From NCBI GenBank assembly GCA_945860335.1, contig CAMAQW010000063.1, forward strand, positions 1 through 9,695: DNA of 9,695 bases, in the 5' to 3' direction. The notes beneath the pieces were generated by a model. The model was not told where the DNA came from, did not search any database, and was given only the letters and a program-made list of their open reading frames with translations. Source of the DNA: Sediminibacterium ginsengisoli (GTDB lineage: Bacteria; Bacteroidota; Bacteroidia; Chitinophagales; Chitinophagaceae). This document shows, piece after piece, positions 1-7,413 of this stretch; the stretch's first letter is position 1; every line of letters starts with the position of its first letter. The translations under genes were made by a program, and so were the position numbers.

Positions 1-518
1 GTTGTTTTGAGCGATTGTAAAAAATCAGCTACTCGATCCAACCAAAGTATATATTTCTGATGCTGCGCCCCGCCTGGCAAAATAGAAGTAACGGTTCCGT
101 GCGTTGTATCCCATGCATTTTTGCCTGTTAAGGGATTACCCACATGCCAACTTATGGTACTCACGCCACCCCTTGCATATGCATCCTGAATATTAGATCT
201 GATGTCTTTAAAAGGAACCCCATCAATATTTTTTGACATGCCTAGCTCAATATTGGCAATATCAAAACCATACAAACCAGGGTAATCTTGAACAACATCA
301 TGAATATCACTTTTACCAGCTACCCCGCGCCAACCAACACCATAAGCCATGGCATCTTGGTGTCCAAAAATTGTATAGTCATCTTTCAATTGGTAAAGAT
401 GACTATACAGCTTTTGCGTTAAAGGCGTTGCTAAAGGATCTGCACATACTTGCGCTTGTGAAACATTTATACATAACACAAACAATAATGACAAACCAAT
501 TCGGTATAAATGAAGCAT
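1..518 (-). CDS. GH26 family endo-beta-1,4-mannanase, N-terminal part (cut by window edge)
   Basis: I translated this from the minus strand; 172 residues are visible and the gene runs off the left edge. It should hydrolyse internal beta-1,4 linkages of mannan, glucomannan or galactomannan. A signal peptide covers about residues 1-23 (hydrophobic core LSLLFVLC, then SQAQ), so the enzyme is exported. GH26 hallmarks are FGHQDAMAYG at 51-60, GFDIANIELG at 84-93, and a strand with SWH followed by NPLTG and AWD at 123-137. The acid/base and nucleophile glutamates lie later in this family, beyond the edge, so catalytic competence cannot be judged. The ATG at 518 is the first start: an in-frame TAA lies five codons upstream. 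It begins 11 bp after the stop of the IPT lipoprotein gene, as the fourth gene of the SusC/SusD operon. Other mannan-active specificities within GH26 remain possible. Confidence 0.9.
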   Translation of the reverse strand, partial: MLHLYRIGLSLLFVLCINVSQAQVCADPLATPLTQKLYSHLYQLKDDYTIFGHQDAMAYGVGWRGVAGKSDIHDVVQDYPGLYGFDIANIELGMSKNIDGVPFKDIRSNIQDAYARGGVSTISWHVGNPLTGKNAWDTTHGTVTSILPGGAQHQKYILWLDRVADFLQSLKT

Positions 519-529
519 TGGACTTTTAT

Positions 530-1600
530 TTAAAAGAGTCCAATATCGTCAAAAAATACTTCAAAAATCTTTCCGCTATATTCTTTTAATTCTATAGAAG
601 AAATAGTTGCTGGATTTCCAATACTTGACAATGGAACTTCTACTTGTGTCCAAACACCAAGGGTAGTTGGCAAGGTTAAAGTATAGGTTACAGTAGAACT
701 ACCATTTAAAATAACCCTTATTTTAAATCCTCCAGAATTGGTACTTGTGTAAACAGAAAATTTAATAGCAGAATAACCGGTAGTGCTAATAGCAGGAGCC
801 GCCTTGGTTAATCTAAAGCCACCAAAACCAGACGTGTAATTAGTTTTTATTGAATTAGTGCCACGAAGAACATTAGCCGTGTTAGTGAGTGTTGCGGTTG
901 TACTATAAGACGTATTTGACCAACCTGTGGTTAAAGCGTCTGCATAAATAACATAACCTAAACCATAAGAGATGGCCGCCTTGGTTGTACCAGAAGGCGT
1001 AGTTACAAAAAAGTAACCGCCCGTAATAGTAGAAGGGATGGTTACTTTTATTTGTGTTTTAGAACTTGAAACAATGGCCAAATTGGTAGTATTTAACTTA
1101 ACACTTGTTACCCCTAAAAAATAATCTCCAGTAAGTGTCACTTCTGTTCCGGCACCACCAGCACCTGGCGTAAAGGAAGTGATAACTGGAGCAGGTTGTA
1201 AAATTTTAAAATTATAAATAGCCGTACCATACTTGGTAGTAACCTTAATTGGATTGTTAACAGGGTCTGGTAAATTAGACGGTATTTTAACAGTTACCGT
1301 TGTGTCGTCTGCACTAAATAAAGAATCAGGCGCAGCAACACTACTAAATTCTACTTTAGAGGTTGTACCAAGGTTTTGACCCTTAATAATGATCCAGTCT
1401 CCATATACAACAGAACTTAAAGCCAAGGCCCTGTTGTTTAAATCCGTTACTGCACTAATGGTAGGAGGTAGTGCATTCATTTTAGTGCTATAATCTACAT
1501 AATTATCTTTTTTACAAGAAAAAAGCACGAACATCATACTTACTAAAAGACTTCCTGCAAATAAGCGCTTAGTGATTTGATTAAAAATATTTGTATACAT
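530..1600 (-). CDS. IPT/TIG-domain lipoprotein, probable SusE-position surface glycan-binding protein
   Basis: This 356-residue protein is probably anchored on the outer membrane. It has a lipoprotein signal peptide ending in LFSC with the lipidated cysteine at 29, followed by KKD, a charged start seen in surface-exported lipoproteins of the phylum. Two Ig-like IPT/TIG domains follow, at about 45-134 (GDWIIIKGQNLG) and 136-213 (TSFTPGAGGAGTEVTLTGDYF). The C-terminal module at about 215-356 looks like a jelly-roll beta-sandwich: GVWTQVEVPL at 315-324 and a closing FFDDIGLF at 349-356 are patterns common in carbohydrate-binding modules. The layout of lipid anchor, Ig repeats and terminal binding domain resembles the surface glycan-binding proteins coded after SusD in plant-glycan PULs. 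Mannan binding is inferred from the adjacent GH26. I chose the ATG at 1600 because it starts the signal peptide cleanly; a TTG nine codons upstream, just before the end of the SusD gene, is less likely. Confidence 0.82.
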   Translation of the reverse strand: MYTNIFNQITKRLFAGSLLVSMMFVLFSCKKDNYVDYSTKMNALPPTISAVTDLNNRALALSSVVYGDWIIIKGQNLGTTSKVEFSSVAAPDSLFSADDTTVTVKIPSNLPDPVNNPIKVTTKYGTAIYNFKILQPAPVITSFTPGAGGAGTEVTLTGDYFLGVTSVKLNTTNLAIVSSSKTQIKVTIPSTITGGYFFVTTPSGTTKAAISYGLGYVIYADALTTGWSNTSYSTTATLTNTANVLRGTNSIKTNYTSGFGGFRLTKAAPAISTTGYSAIKFSVYTSTNSGGFKIRVILNGSSTVTYTLTLPTTLGVWTQVEVPLSSIGNPATISSIELKEYSGKIFEVFFDDIGLF

Positions 1601-1620
1601 AATTTTTATTTTTAAAAATT

Positions 1621-3243
1621 TTACCAACCTGGATTATTGGCAGGGATTAATGTGTTTGAATTAAGTTCACTTTGAGGAATTGGTAATAACAAGTTACGTG
1701 TGTTTCTCACTTTGGTAATATTATTTTGACCAATGCCTATTTTATTCATTACTTGTAAATAAATACCCCAACGCATTAGATCATATCTTCTAATTCCCTC
1801 AAAAACAAACTCTCTAGCTCTTTCAGCAAGCACAAAACTTCTGAATTCGTCTCTTGTTAGATTGGCAGGTGCAGTTTGCGCTTTGGCTCTAGTTCGTATC
1901 GTATTTAATGCAGTGTATGCCTGAGCAGTAGGTCCATTATTAATTTCATTATCTGCTTCCGCAACAATTAAATGCATTTCTGAAAAACGAATCATAGAAA
2001 AATGGGCATCACTTCTAGAAACAGTAGGATCAGCAACATCACTATATTTAACAGTGTAAGCTCGATCATCTGTAGTTCCATTATTTGCCCAAGTTGCACC
2101 ATTTACAACCTTATACTTATAAGACTGCCATGATGGGTAGAAATATTTAGTTTTTGCCGCATTGTTCATTTCGTAATTATGAACAACACCATTTAAAACA
2201 CGCGTATCCGTAGTGTCATAATCTTTATAGTGATTGTTTGTAAACCACATTGCCCCTCTTCCAAAAGTTGAAAAGGCAGACATATAATTATGTAACTCAT
2301 TTACAAAAGCAGAACCCCCGAGCGCTTGCAACTGCCACATATGTTCCGTTTTATTTCTTCCAGCCTTATTCCATAAATCGGTCCAATTGGTATATAAAGA
2401 ATATTCGTTGCTAGCAATAACTTCAAGTGCCTTATCTCTAGCTAATGTGTAATAATCCTTTGATGAAATATTTTCAAGACCAGCTACAACTGTTTTAGCA
2501 TAAGTATACATTCCATTATCTACACCTCCTCTAACACTTACATTACCGGTTGCAGCTCCTGAAGCCATTGTCATGTATGTTTTTGCTAAATAACCTTTAG
2601 CAACCGAACGATTCACCCTTCCAACCTCACCAGCTTTTGGATCTTTTGCAGGCAACAAATTAGTTTCTGCACTTTTAAAATCAGCAATAATTTGTTTATA
2701 AACATCCGCCACAGAAGACCTAGCAATACTTGCTGTAGGATCCAAAGACAATGATTTTAAGCGGATAGGCACACCGCCGTATAATTGTACCAGTTGAAAG
2801 TAGGCCCAACCTCTAAAAAAATACGCCTCACCTAAAATTCTACTTTTTACAGTTGCGTCAATATTTGTATTGATCGCTCCAACATTTTCTAACACAGTAT
2901 TCGCTCTAGCAATAACAGAATAACATCCTACCCATGGTCCATCCACACCCCAATAACCCTGTGGGTTACCTGCACCAGATGTACCTAAAAACCAATCGGC
3001 ACCAGATACATGATCATCATCAAGCATCGTCAAATTCCACATGGGTTGCAAATACAAATCGTAAGTATACAATGCACCATATACGGCATTGATAGCCGCT
3101 TTAGCATCTGCTTCGTTTTTATAAAAATTTTCTGGAGACAAAAAAGACAATGGCTTTTCTTCCAACACCTTCTGGCAAGAGAAGGTAGAAAATAACAATA
3201 CTGGTAATAAGATTTTCCAGCTATTTAATTTAAATATTTTCAT
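1621..3243 (-). CDS. RagB/SusD family nutrient-uptake outer membrane lipoprotein
   Basis: This 540-residue protein is the surface lid and glycan-binding partner of the SusC transporter encoded just upstream. The signal peptide runs through LLPVLLFSTFS to the lipidated cysteine at 23 (CQKVLEEKPLSFLSPENFY), the usual start of mature SusD proteins. The N-terminal helical region carries AKAAINAVYGALY and FFRGWAYFQLVQLYGGVPI. The C-terminal part carries IRFSEMHLIVAEA, RYDLMRWG and the terminal LLPIPQSELNSN...NNPGW, all standard for the family; the length is also normal. I chose the ATG at 3243, 20 bp after the SusC stop, because it gives a compact signal peptide. An in-frame ATG at 3276 overlaps the end of the SusC gene and would add 11 residues before the signal peptide. 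Which glycan it binds cannot be read directly; the downstream GH26 suggests mannan. Confidence 0.96.
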   Translation of the reverse strand: MKIFKLNSWKILLPVLLFSTFSCQKVLEEKPLSFLSPENFYKNEADAKAAINAVYGALYTYDLYLQPMWNLTMLDDDHVSGADWFLGTSGAGNPQGYWGVDGPWVGCYSVIARANTVLENVGAINTNIDATVKSRILGEAYFFRGWAYFQLVQLYGGVPIRLKSLSLDPTASIARSSVADVYKQIIADFKSAETNLLPAKDPKAGEVGRVNRSVAKGYLAKTYMTMASGAATGNVSVRGGVDNGMYTYAKTVVAGLENISSKDYYTLARDKALEVIASNEYSLYTNWTDLWNKAGRNKTEHMWQLQALGGSAFVNELHNYMSAFSTFGRGAMWFTNNHYKDYDTTDTRVLNGVVHNYEMNNAAKTKYFYPSWQSYKYKVVNGATWANNGTTDDRAYTVKYSDVADPTVSRSDAHFSMIRFSEMHLIVAEADNEINNGPTAQAYTALNTIRTRAKAQTAPANLTRDEFRSFVLAERAREFVFEGIRRYDLMRWGIYLQVMNKIGIGQNNITKVRNTRNLLLPIPQSELNSNTLIPANNPGW

Positions 3244-3263
3244 ATAATTATTTTTTGAAAAAA

Positions 3264-6200
3264 TTAAAAGTTGCATTTAATAACAATATTGTAGGTTCTT
3301 GAATTAGGGAAACCTCCTAAGTCTACACCAAATAAAGCAGGATTATCTCCATAGCTATTGATTTCAGGATCAAACCCTGTATACCTTGTAAATGTGAACA
3401 GGTTATTGACACCCAAAGAAACTTTAATTGCACTAATACCTTTAACTAATTTACCAGGTAATGTATAACCAAGGTTTACATTCTTAATTCTTACAAAAGA
3501 ACCGTCCTCAATAAATCTTCTAGTAAATGGAAGTGTTCTCCAGAACTGTCTAATTGGCTTAGGCGCTAAGGCATTTGAATTGTCTGCACCCTCTTTCCAT
3601 GCACCATTAAACATATCTAATGTTACATTTTTTGAAGTTCCGATATTGGCATTCCAAACACTATTCATGTTTACAATATCATTACCCTGCACCCCATTAA
3701 TAAACACACTTAAATCAAAACTTTTGTATTTAAAATTATTGGTAAATCCAAAAGTATAATCTGGATTTACATCTCCAATAACCACACGGTCTGTAACAGA
3801 AATAGAAGATGGGTCATTGTCGAAATTTCTATACTTCACTTCACCAATTGTACGTCTAATGATATTCAATGGCTGTCCATTAAATACAGGTGAGTTTCTA
3901 ACTTCAGCTTCATTGTCAAAGTATCCATCTTCTACATAGCCATATAAAGTGCCAATTGGTAAACCGGCGCGTTGAATAAATGGAGCATCACGTGTAGAAA
4001 TATTACTTGCAAATTGCTCCTTCACATCACCGCCCAATGAAATAATTTTATTTCTATTGAATGAAATATTGAAATTTGTTTTCCATTGAAAATCTTTCTT
4101 ATTAACCACTGTTGCATCCATTGCAATTTCCAATCCCTTATTTTCAACGGATCCTGAATTTCTCAACTGACGCTGAAAACCAGTAGAAGCAGGCGTCGTT
4201 ATAAATTGCAATAAATCGTTGGTACGCTTTAAATAAACATCAACATGTGCATTTATTCGGCCATTAAATAAGCCTAGATCTAATCCTGCATTATAAGCAT
4301 TGGTAGTTTCCCATTTAAGTTGCGCATTTGCCGGACCAGCATAAACGTCATCAGCTAAACCTGTTTGAACGACCCCGTTAAATGTGTAATTGTAAATAGC
4401 AAGTTTTGATAAAGAGGCATAAGAACCAATACCCTGATTACCCGTTTGGCCATAACTAGCTCTCAATGTTAACTCACTAATTGCATCGATTTTATTGATA
4501 AATGATTCTTTGTGCATCTTCCATGCTAAACCAGCCGAAGAAAATGCAGCCCACTTATTGTCTTTACCAAATTTACTTGAACCATCATTTCTATGTGACA
4601 CAGAAAGCACATACTTATCTGCGTAGGTATAATTTAAACGACCTAAAACAGACACTAAATTAGATTGGTATTTGTTGGTTACAATTGGCAAAATTTGTTC
4701 TGCAGATTGCAGGTTTTCATTTTGTAACAAATCATTGGGGAAAGTTTTAGCCTCAGCTCTTTTTGAGTTACCCATATTTTGTTCAAAGGTAGAAGCAGCA
4801 GTTGCGGTAAAACTATGATTGTCAATTTTTTTGTTGTATGTTAAAATACTTTCTGAAACAATACTAGACCAGTTATTATCTGATTTCAAACCCCATCCTT
4901 TAGATGCAAAGCCTTCAAAAACAGTTCTAGGATAATATTGGTCTCTTGTATTAGCGCCATAATTAAAGCCTATGTTTTGTCTGAACTTTAGATTCTTATG
5001 TATTGTAGCTTCTAAAAAGCTAGAAGAAAAAATATTGGTAGCAGTTACTCTATTTAAAACATCATTCACATAAATATAAGGATTGGTAATAAAATCATCA
5101 CCCAATCCATCATACTCATCCAAAATACTAATTGTTGCAGGATATGTTAATGCAGAACGAACCACCCCTGCGCTCGCCGCATCAGACTTATCTGTTCCTG
5201 TTTTAACACCTCTTGTAGTTGAATTAGAAATCGAGTTACTTGTTCCGATTCTAAAAGTTTTATTAATATTTCTATTTAAATTAAAACTTAGATTAATTTT
5301 TTTATATCCAGATGTTTGAATAACACCTTCTTGATCTACATAGCCCATTGTGAAATTATGACTGCCAGCATCAGAAGCGCCACTAACATTCAAAGAATAA
5401 TTTTGTGTAAAGGCTTGTCTAAATATTCGATCCTGCCAATTGTTATTATCCATCTCATATGCAGAAGGATTTGGGAAGAGTAATGAATAGTTAGTACCGT
5501 CATACTTATTTGCATTTTGGAAAGATAGGTTTTGAAAATTCGCATACTCCATAGGATTAAGCATTCTAATTTTCTTAGACACTTCGGCCAAACCCATGGT
5601 TACGTTAAGTTCCACTTTATCTTTACCTACTTTACCTTTTCTTGTGGTAATTAATACAACACCATTGGCGCCACGTGAACCATAAATGGCAGTGGCAGAT
5701 GCATCTTTTAATACGTCGATAGATTCAATATCATTCGGATTTAAAAATGCAAGAGCATTTAGCGTTTGCTTTTCATCACCACCTAAAGATTCTGGCGTAG
5801 TACCACTACTACTATTATTAAAAGGCACACCATCAATTACATACAAAGGCTCTGTACCACCTAAAAACGAATTAGAACCACGGATTCTAATACTTAGGCC
5901 AGCTCCAGGTGCTCCATCATTTTGCGTAACATTTACACCCGCAAGTTTACCTTGCATGGCCTGCAAAATATTACCCGGATTGTCACGCATAATGTCTTCT
6001 CTATTTAGTCTTTGCGCAGAACCTGTTAAATCAGATTTTTTTACAGTACCATATCCAATAACCACTACATCAGCAAGTGCAGAAGCTGTAGATTTTAATG
6101 AAACAGTTACAGTGGTTTTATTGGTAACATTCACTTCCGATGTTTCCATACCAACAAAAGTTACCACAAGCATTTTTGAAGCAGCAGGAAGATCAATTGA

Positions 6201-6380
6201 AAAATTACCTTTGTCGTTGGTTAATGCAACCACTTTAGTGTTTTTTACAGTAATGGTTGCGCCATTAATTGGCACACCCACTTCATCCAATACTTTACCG
6301 GTAATTTTCTTTGTTTGAGCCTGTCCTTGAGTGATAAGCATGGCAAAAAACAAAAGAAAGAAAATGAACGTTTTTTTCAT
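3264..6380 (-). CDS. SusC/RagA family TonB-linked outer membrane transporter
   Basis: This 1038-residue outer-membrane barrel imports oligosaccharides bound by SusD, powered by TonB-ExbBD. A signal peptide spans about 1-21 (FFLLFFAMLITQGQA). A carboxypeptidase-regulatory-like (CNA-B type) domain occupies about 24-96 and contains GKVLDEVGVPINGATITVK and TNDKGNFSID. The characteristic segment DVVVIGYGTVKKSDLTGS begins at 104. The plug domain follows to about residue 248, with LQAMQGKLAGVNV, IRIRGSNS, PLYVIDGVPF and ASATAIYGSRGANGVVLITT. The rest is a beta-barrel ending in IVIKCNF. There is no N-terminal STN (secretin/TonB short) signalling domain, so control by an ECF sigma/anti-sigma pair is not expected; the divergent AraC gene is the more likely regulator. 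It is the first gene of the operon and its length is typical of the family. The start is set by the signal peptide and lies 144 bp from the divergent gene. Confidence 0.97.
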   Translation of the reverse strand: MKKTFIFFLLFFAMLITQGQAQTKKITGKVLDEVGVPINGATITVKNTKVVALTNDKGNFSIDLPAASKMLVVTFVGMETSEVNVTNKTTVTVSLKSTASALADVVVIGYGTVKKSDLTGSAQRLNREDIMRDNPGNILQAMQGKLAGVNVTQNDGAPGAGLSIRIRGSNSFLGGTEPLYVIDGVPFNNSSSGTTPESLGGDEKQTLNALAFLNPNDIESIDVLKDASATAIYGSRGANGVVLITTRKGKVGKDKVELNVTMGLAEVSKKIRMLNPMEYANFQNLSFQNANKYDGTNYSLLFPNPSAYEMDNNNWQDRIFRQAFTQNYSLNVSGASDAGSHNFTMGYVDQEGVIQTSGYKKINLSFNLNRNINKTFRIGTSNSISNSTTRGVKTGTDKSDAASAGVVRSALTYPATISILDEYDGLGDDFITNPYIYVNDVLNRVTATNIFSSSFLEATIHKNLKFRQNIGFNYGANTRDQYYPRTVFEGFASKGWGLKSDNNWSSIVSESILTYNKKIDNHSFTATAASTFEQNMGNSKRAEAKTFPNDLLQNENLQSAEQILPIVTNKYQSNLVSVLGRLNYTYADKYVLSVSHRNDGSSKFGKDNKWAAFSSAGLAWKMHKESFINKIDAISELTLRASYGQTGNQGIGSYASLSKLAIYNYTFNGVVQTGLADDVYAGPANAQLKWETTNAYNAGLDLGLFNGRINAHVDVYLKRTNDLLQFITTPASTGFQRQLRNSGSVENKGLEIAMDATVVNKKDFQWKTNFNISFNRNKIISLGGDVKEQFASNISTRDAPFIQRAGLPIGTLYGYVEDGYFDNEAEVRNSPVFNGQPLNIIRRTIGEVKYRNFDNDPSSISVTDRVVIGDVNPDYTFGFTNNFKYKSFDLSVFINGVQGNDIVNMNSVWNANIGTSKNVTLDMFNGAWKEGADNSNALAPKPIRQFWRTLPFTRRFIEDGSFVRIKNVNLGYTLPGKLVKGISAIKVSLGVNNLFTFTRYTGFDPEINSYGDNPALFGVDLGGFPNSRTYNIVIKCNF

Positions 6381-6389
6381 ATAGCAATG

Positions 6390-6401
6390 ATTTTATCAAA
6401 T
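6390..6401. repeat. ATTTTATCA-type direct repeat, SusC-proximal copy
   Basis: ATTTTATCAAAT lies ten bases from the SusC start codon. It matches ATTTTATCAGAT at 6511-6522 in 11 of 12 positions, and the core ATTTTATC recurs at 6433-6440. A role as an operator half-site is inferred from position and repetition only. Confidence 0.45.
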
Positions 6402-6426
6402 GTAAATAGTTGTTGATGTAAATAAT
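6401..6426. repeat. Tandem TGTAAATA(G/A)T direct repeat, candidate AraC-type operator
   Basis: TGTAAATAGT at 6401-6410 and TGTAAATAAT at 6417-6426 match in 9 of 10 positions with a 6-bp spacer, so they sit 16 bp apart, start to start. A related TGTAATTAT lies at 6490-6498. AraC-family proteins commonly bind two direct half-sites through their two helix-turn-helix motifs, so this pair is a reasonable operator candidate. It lies 20-46 bp upstream of the SusC start and overlaps the weak TACATTTG element. Confidence 0.42.
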
Positions 6427-6510
6427 GGTACTATTTTATCCCTTTATTGTATTTTATTAGTCAAAACCAGCTAATTTGCAATATAATGATGTAATTATGG
6501 ACATGATATT

Positions 6511-6522
6511 ATTTTATCAGAT
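6511..6522. repeat. ATTTTATCA-type direct repeat, AraC-proximal copy
   Basis: ATTTTATCAGAT ends two bases before the AraC start codon and matches the copy at 6390-6401 in 11 of 12 positions. A bound protein here would cover the translation start region of the regulator gene, consistent with autoregulation, but this is inference from position. Confidence 0.45.
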
Positions 6523-6524
6523 TT

Positions 6525-7403
6525 ATGAAAAATGACATTTTAAAAGAAATTACTCCCCTCACCAATAGCGACTGTTTTACCACATTTTCTAGAACAAAAA
6601 CCGAATTTGATTTCCCCCTTCACTACCATGAAGAGTTTGAAATCAACCTAATCATCAATGCAAATGGCGCTAAAAGAATTATTGGCGACCATATGGGTGA
6701 GATTGACGATGTAGAACTTGTATTGGTAGGCCCCAACCTTCCGCATTGCTGGGTAACGCACAATTGCAAGAACAAGACAATATCAGAAATAACCATTCAG
6801 TTTCACAAAGACTTAATAGATGAGAAATTTCTACGCCGCAACCAATTGTTTTATATAAAAGAAATGTTTGAAAAGGCTAGACAAGGAATTCTTTTTTCAA
6901 ACTTTACTACAAAACTTGTTCAAAATAGAATTGCCGAATTAGCCAATAAACAAGGTTTTCTTTCTGTATTAGAACTCATGTCGGTACTTCATGTATTATC
7001 TACCTCTAATGACATGCAACTCTTATCAGGAGCGACTTTTAGCAATATCAATAAGTCCTATAATAGCAGACGAGTAGAAAAAGTAATTGACTATTTAAAC
7101 CAACATTTTGACAAACCCATTAGTCTAGCAGACGTTGCTAATTTAGCCAATATGACAGAGGTTTCCTTTAGCAGATTTTTTAAACAACATACAGGAATAA
7201 GCTTTATAGATAATTTACTTGAAATTAGACTTGGTCACGCTTCAAGACTATTAATTGAAACCCATTTGCCAATTAGTCAGATAGCATTTAATTGTGGTTT
7301 CAATAATATTTCTAACTTCAACCGAATATTTAAAAAGAAAAAAGGTTCAACACCCAAGGAATTTAGAGAAGATTACGCCAATATCAACCGTGTTTTTATT
7401 TAA
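6525..7403 (+). CDS. AraC family transcriptional regulator with cupin sensor domain
   Basis: This 292-residue cytoplasmic DNA-binding protein is probably the local activator of the divergent SusC operon. The N-terminal sensor domain is cupin-like: HYHEEFE at 33-39 gives the HxHxxxE pattern, followed by NANGAKRIIGDH at 45-56 and VLVGPNLPHCW at 66-76. The C-terminal AraC DNA-binding domain (about 182-284) has two helix-turn-helix motifs, around 198-221 (SLADVANLANMTEVSFSRFF) and 248-271 (ISQIAFNCGFNNISNFNRIF), then the usual GSTPKEFRE ending. The length and layout are complete for the family. The ligand is unknown; a mannan-derived sugar is inferred from the neighbour operon. The gene is divergent from SusC and is followed after 10 bp by the GDSL hydrolase, probably in the same transcript. 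Repeats directly before its ATG suggest that it may also control itself. Confidence 0.93.
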   Translation: MKNDILKEITPLTNSDCFTTFSRTKTEFDFPLHYHEEFEINLIINANGAKRIIGDHMGEIDDVELVLVGPNLPHCWVTHNCKNKTISEITIQFHKDLIDEKFLRRNQLFYIKEMFEKARQGILFSNFTTKLVQNRIAELANKQGFLSVLELMSVLHVLSTSNDMQLLSGATFSNINKSYNSRRVEKVIDYLNQHFDKPISLADVANLANMTEVSFSRFFKQHTGISFIDNLLEIRLGHASRLLIETHLPISQIAFNCGFNNISNFNRIFKKKKGSTPKEFREDYANINRVFI

Positions 7404-7413
7404 AATAAACGAT

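Larger units (their letters stand above)
6381..6524. promoter_or_regulatory. Divergent promoter/operator region between SusC operon and AraC gene
   Basis: These 144 AT-rich bases must hold the promoters for both directions. On the minus strand, TACATTTG (plus positions 6397-6404) matches the Bacteroidota -7 consensus TAnnTTTG, but I see no good -33 TTG at the right distance, and it would leave only a very short leader before the SusC start at 6380. On the plus strand, TAATTTG at 6472-6478 is one base short of the same consensus, with a TTG at 6447-6449, which would give a leader of roughly 40 bases before the ATG at 6525. Both calls are weak. The region is dense in short direct repeats, listed separately, which suggests regulator binding. 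Confidence 0.6.

Noticed and set aside
233..589. A 118-codon plus-strand open frame over the GH26 and IPT genes
   Set aside because: It spans two well-supported minus-strand genes and their junction, and its translation has no family features.
5686..6318. A 210-codon open frame on the plus strand opposite the SusC plug and N-terminal domain
   Set aside because: It lies wholly inside a confident SusC gene on the other strand, shows no recognisable motif and reflects codon bias of the real gene.
6366..6380. Run of seven A after the SusC ATG as a possible phase-variable switch
   Set aside because: MKKT-type starts with A runs are common in AT-rich signal-peptide genes, and a run of seven by itself is not evidence of switching.
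6459..6464. TTGACT on the minus strand as a sigma-70 type -35 box for SusC
   Set aside because: No matching -10 follows at a proper spacing, and the main sigma factor of Bacteroidota uses the -33/-7 elements instead.
7294..7413. Longer N-terminus for the GDSL hydrolase starting inside the AraC gene
   Set aside because: It would overlap the AraC gene by over 100 bases and bury the signal peptide about 40 residues from the start; the ATG at 7414 fits an exported protein.
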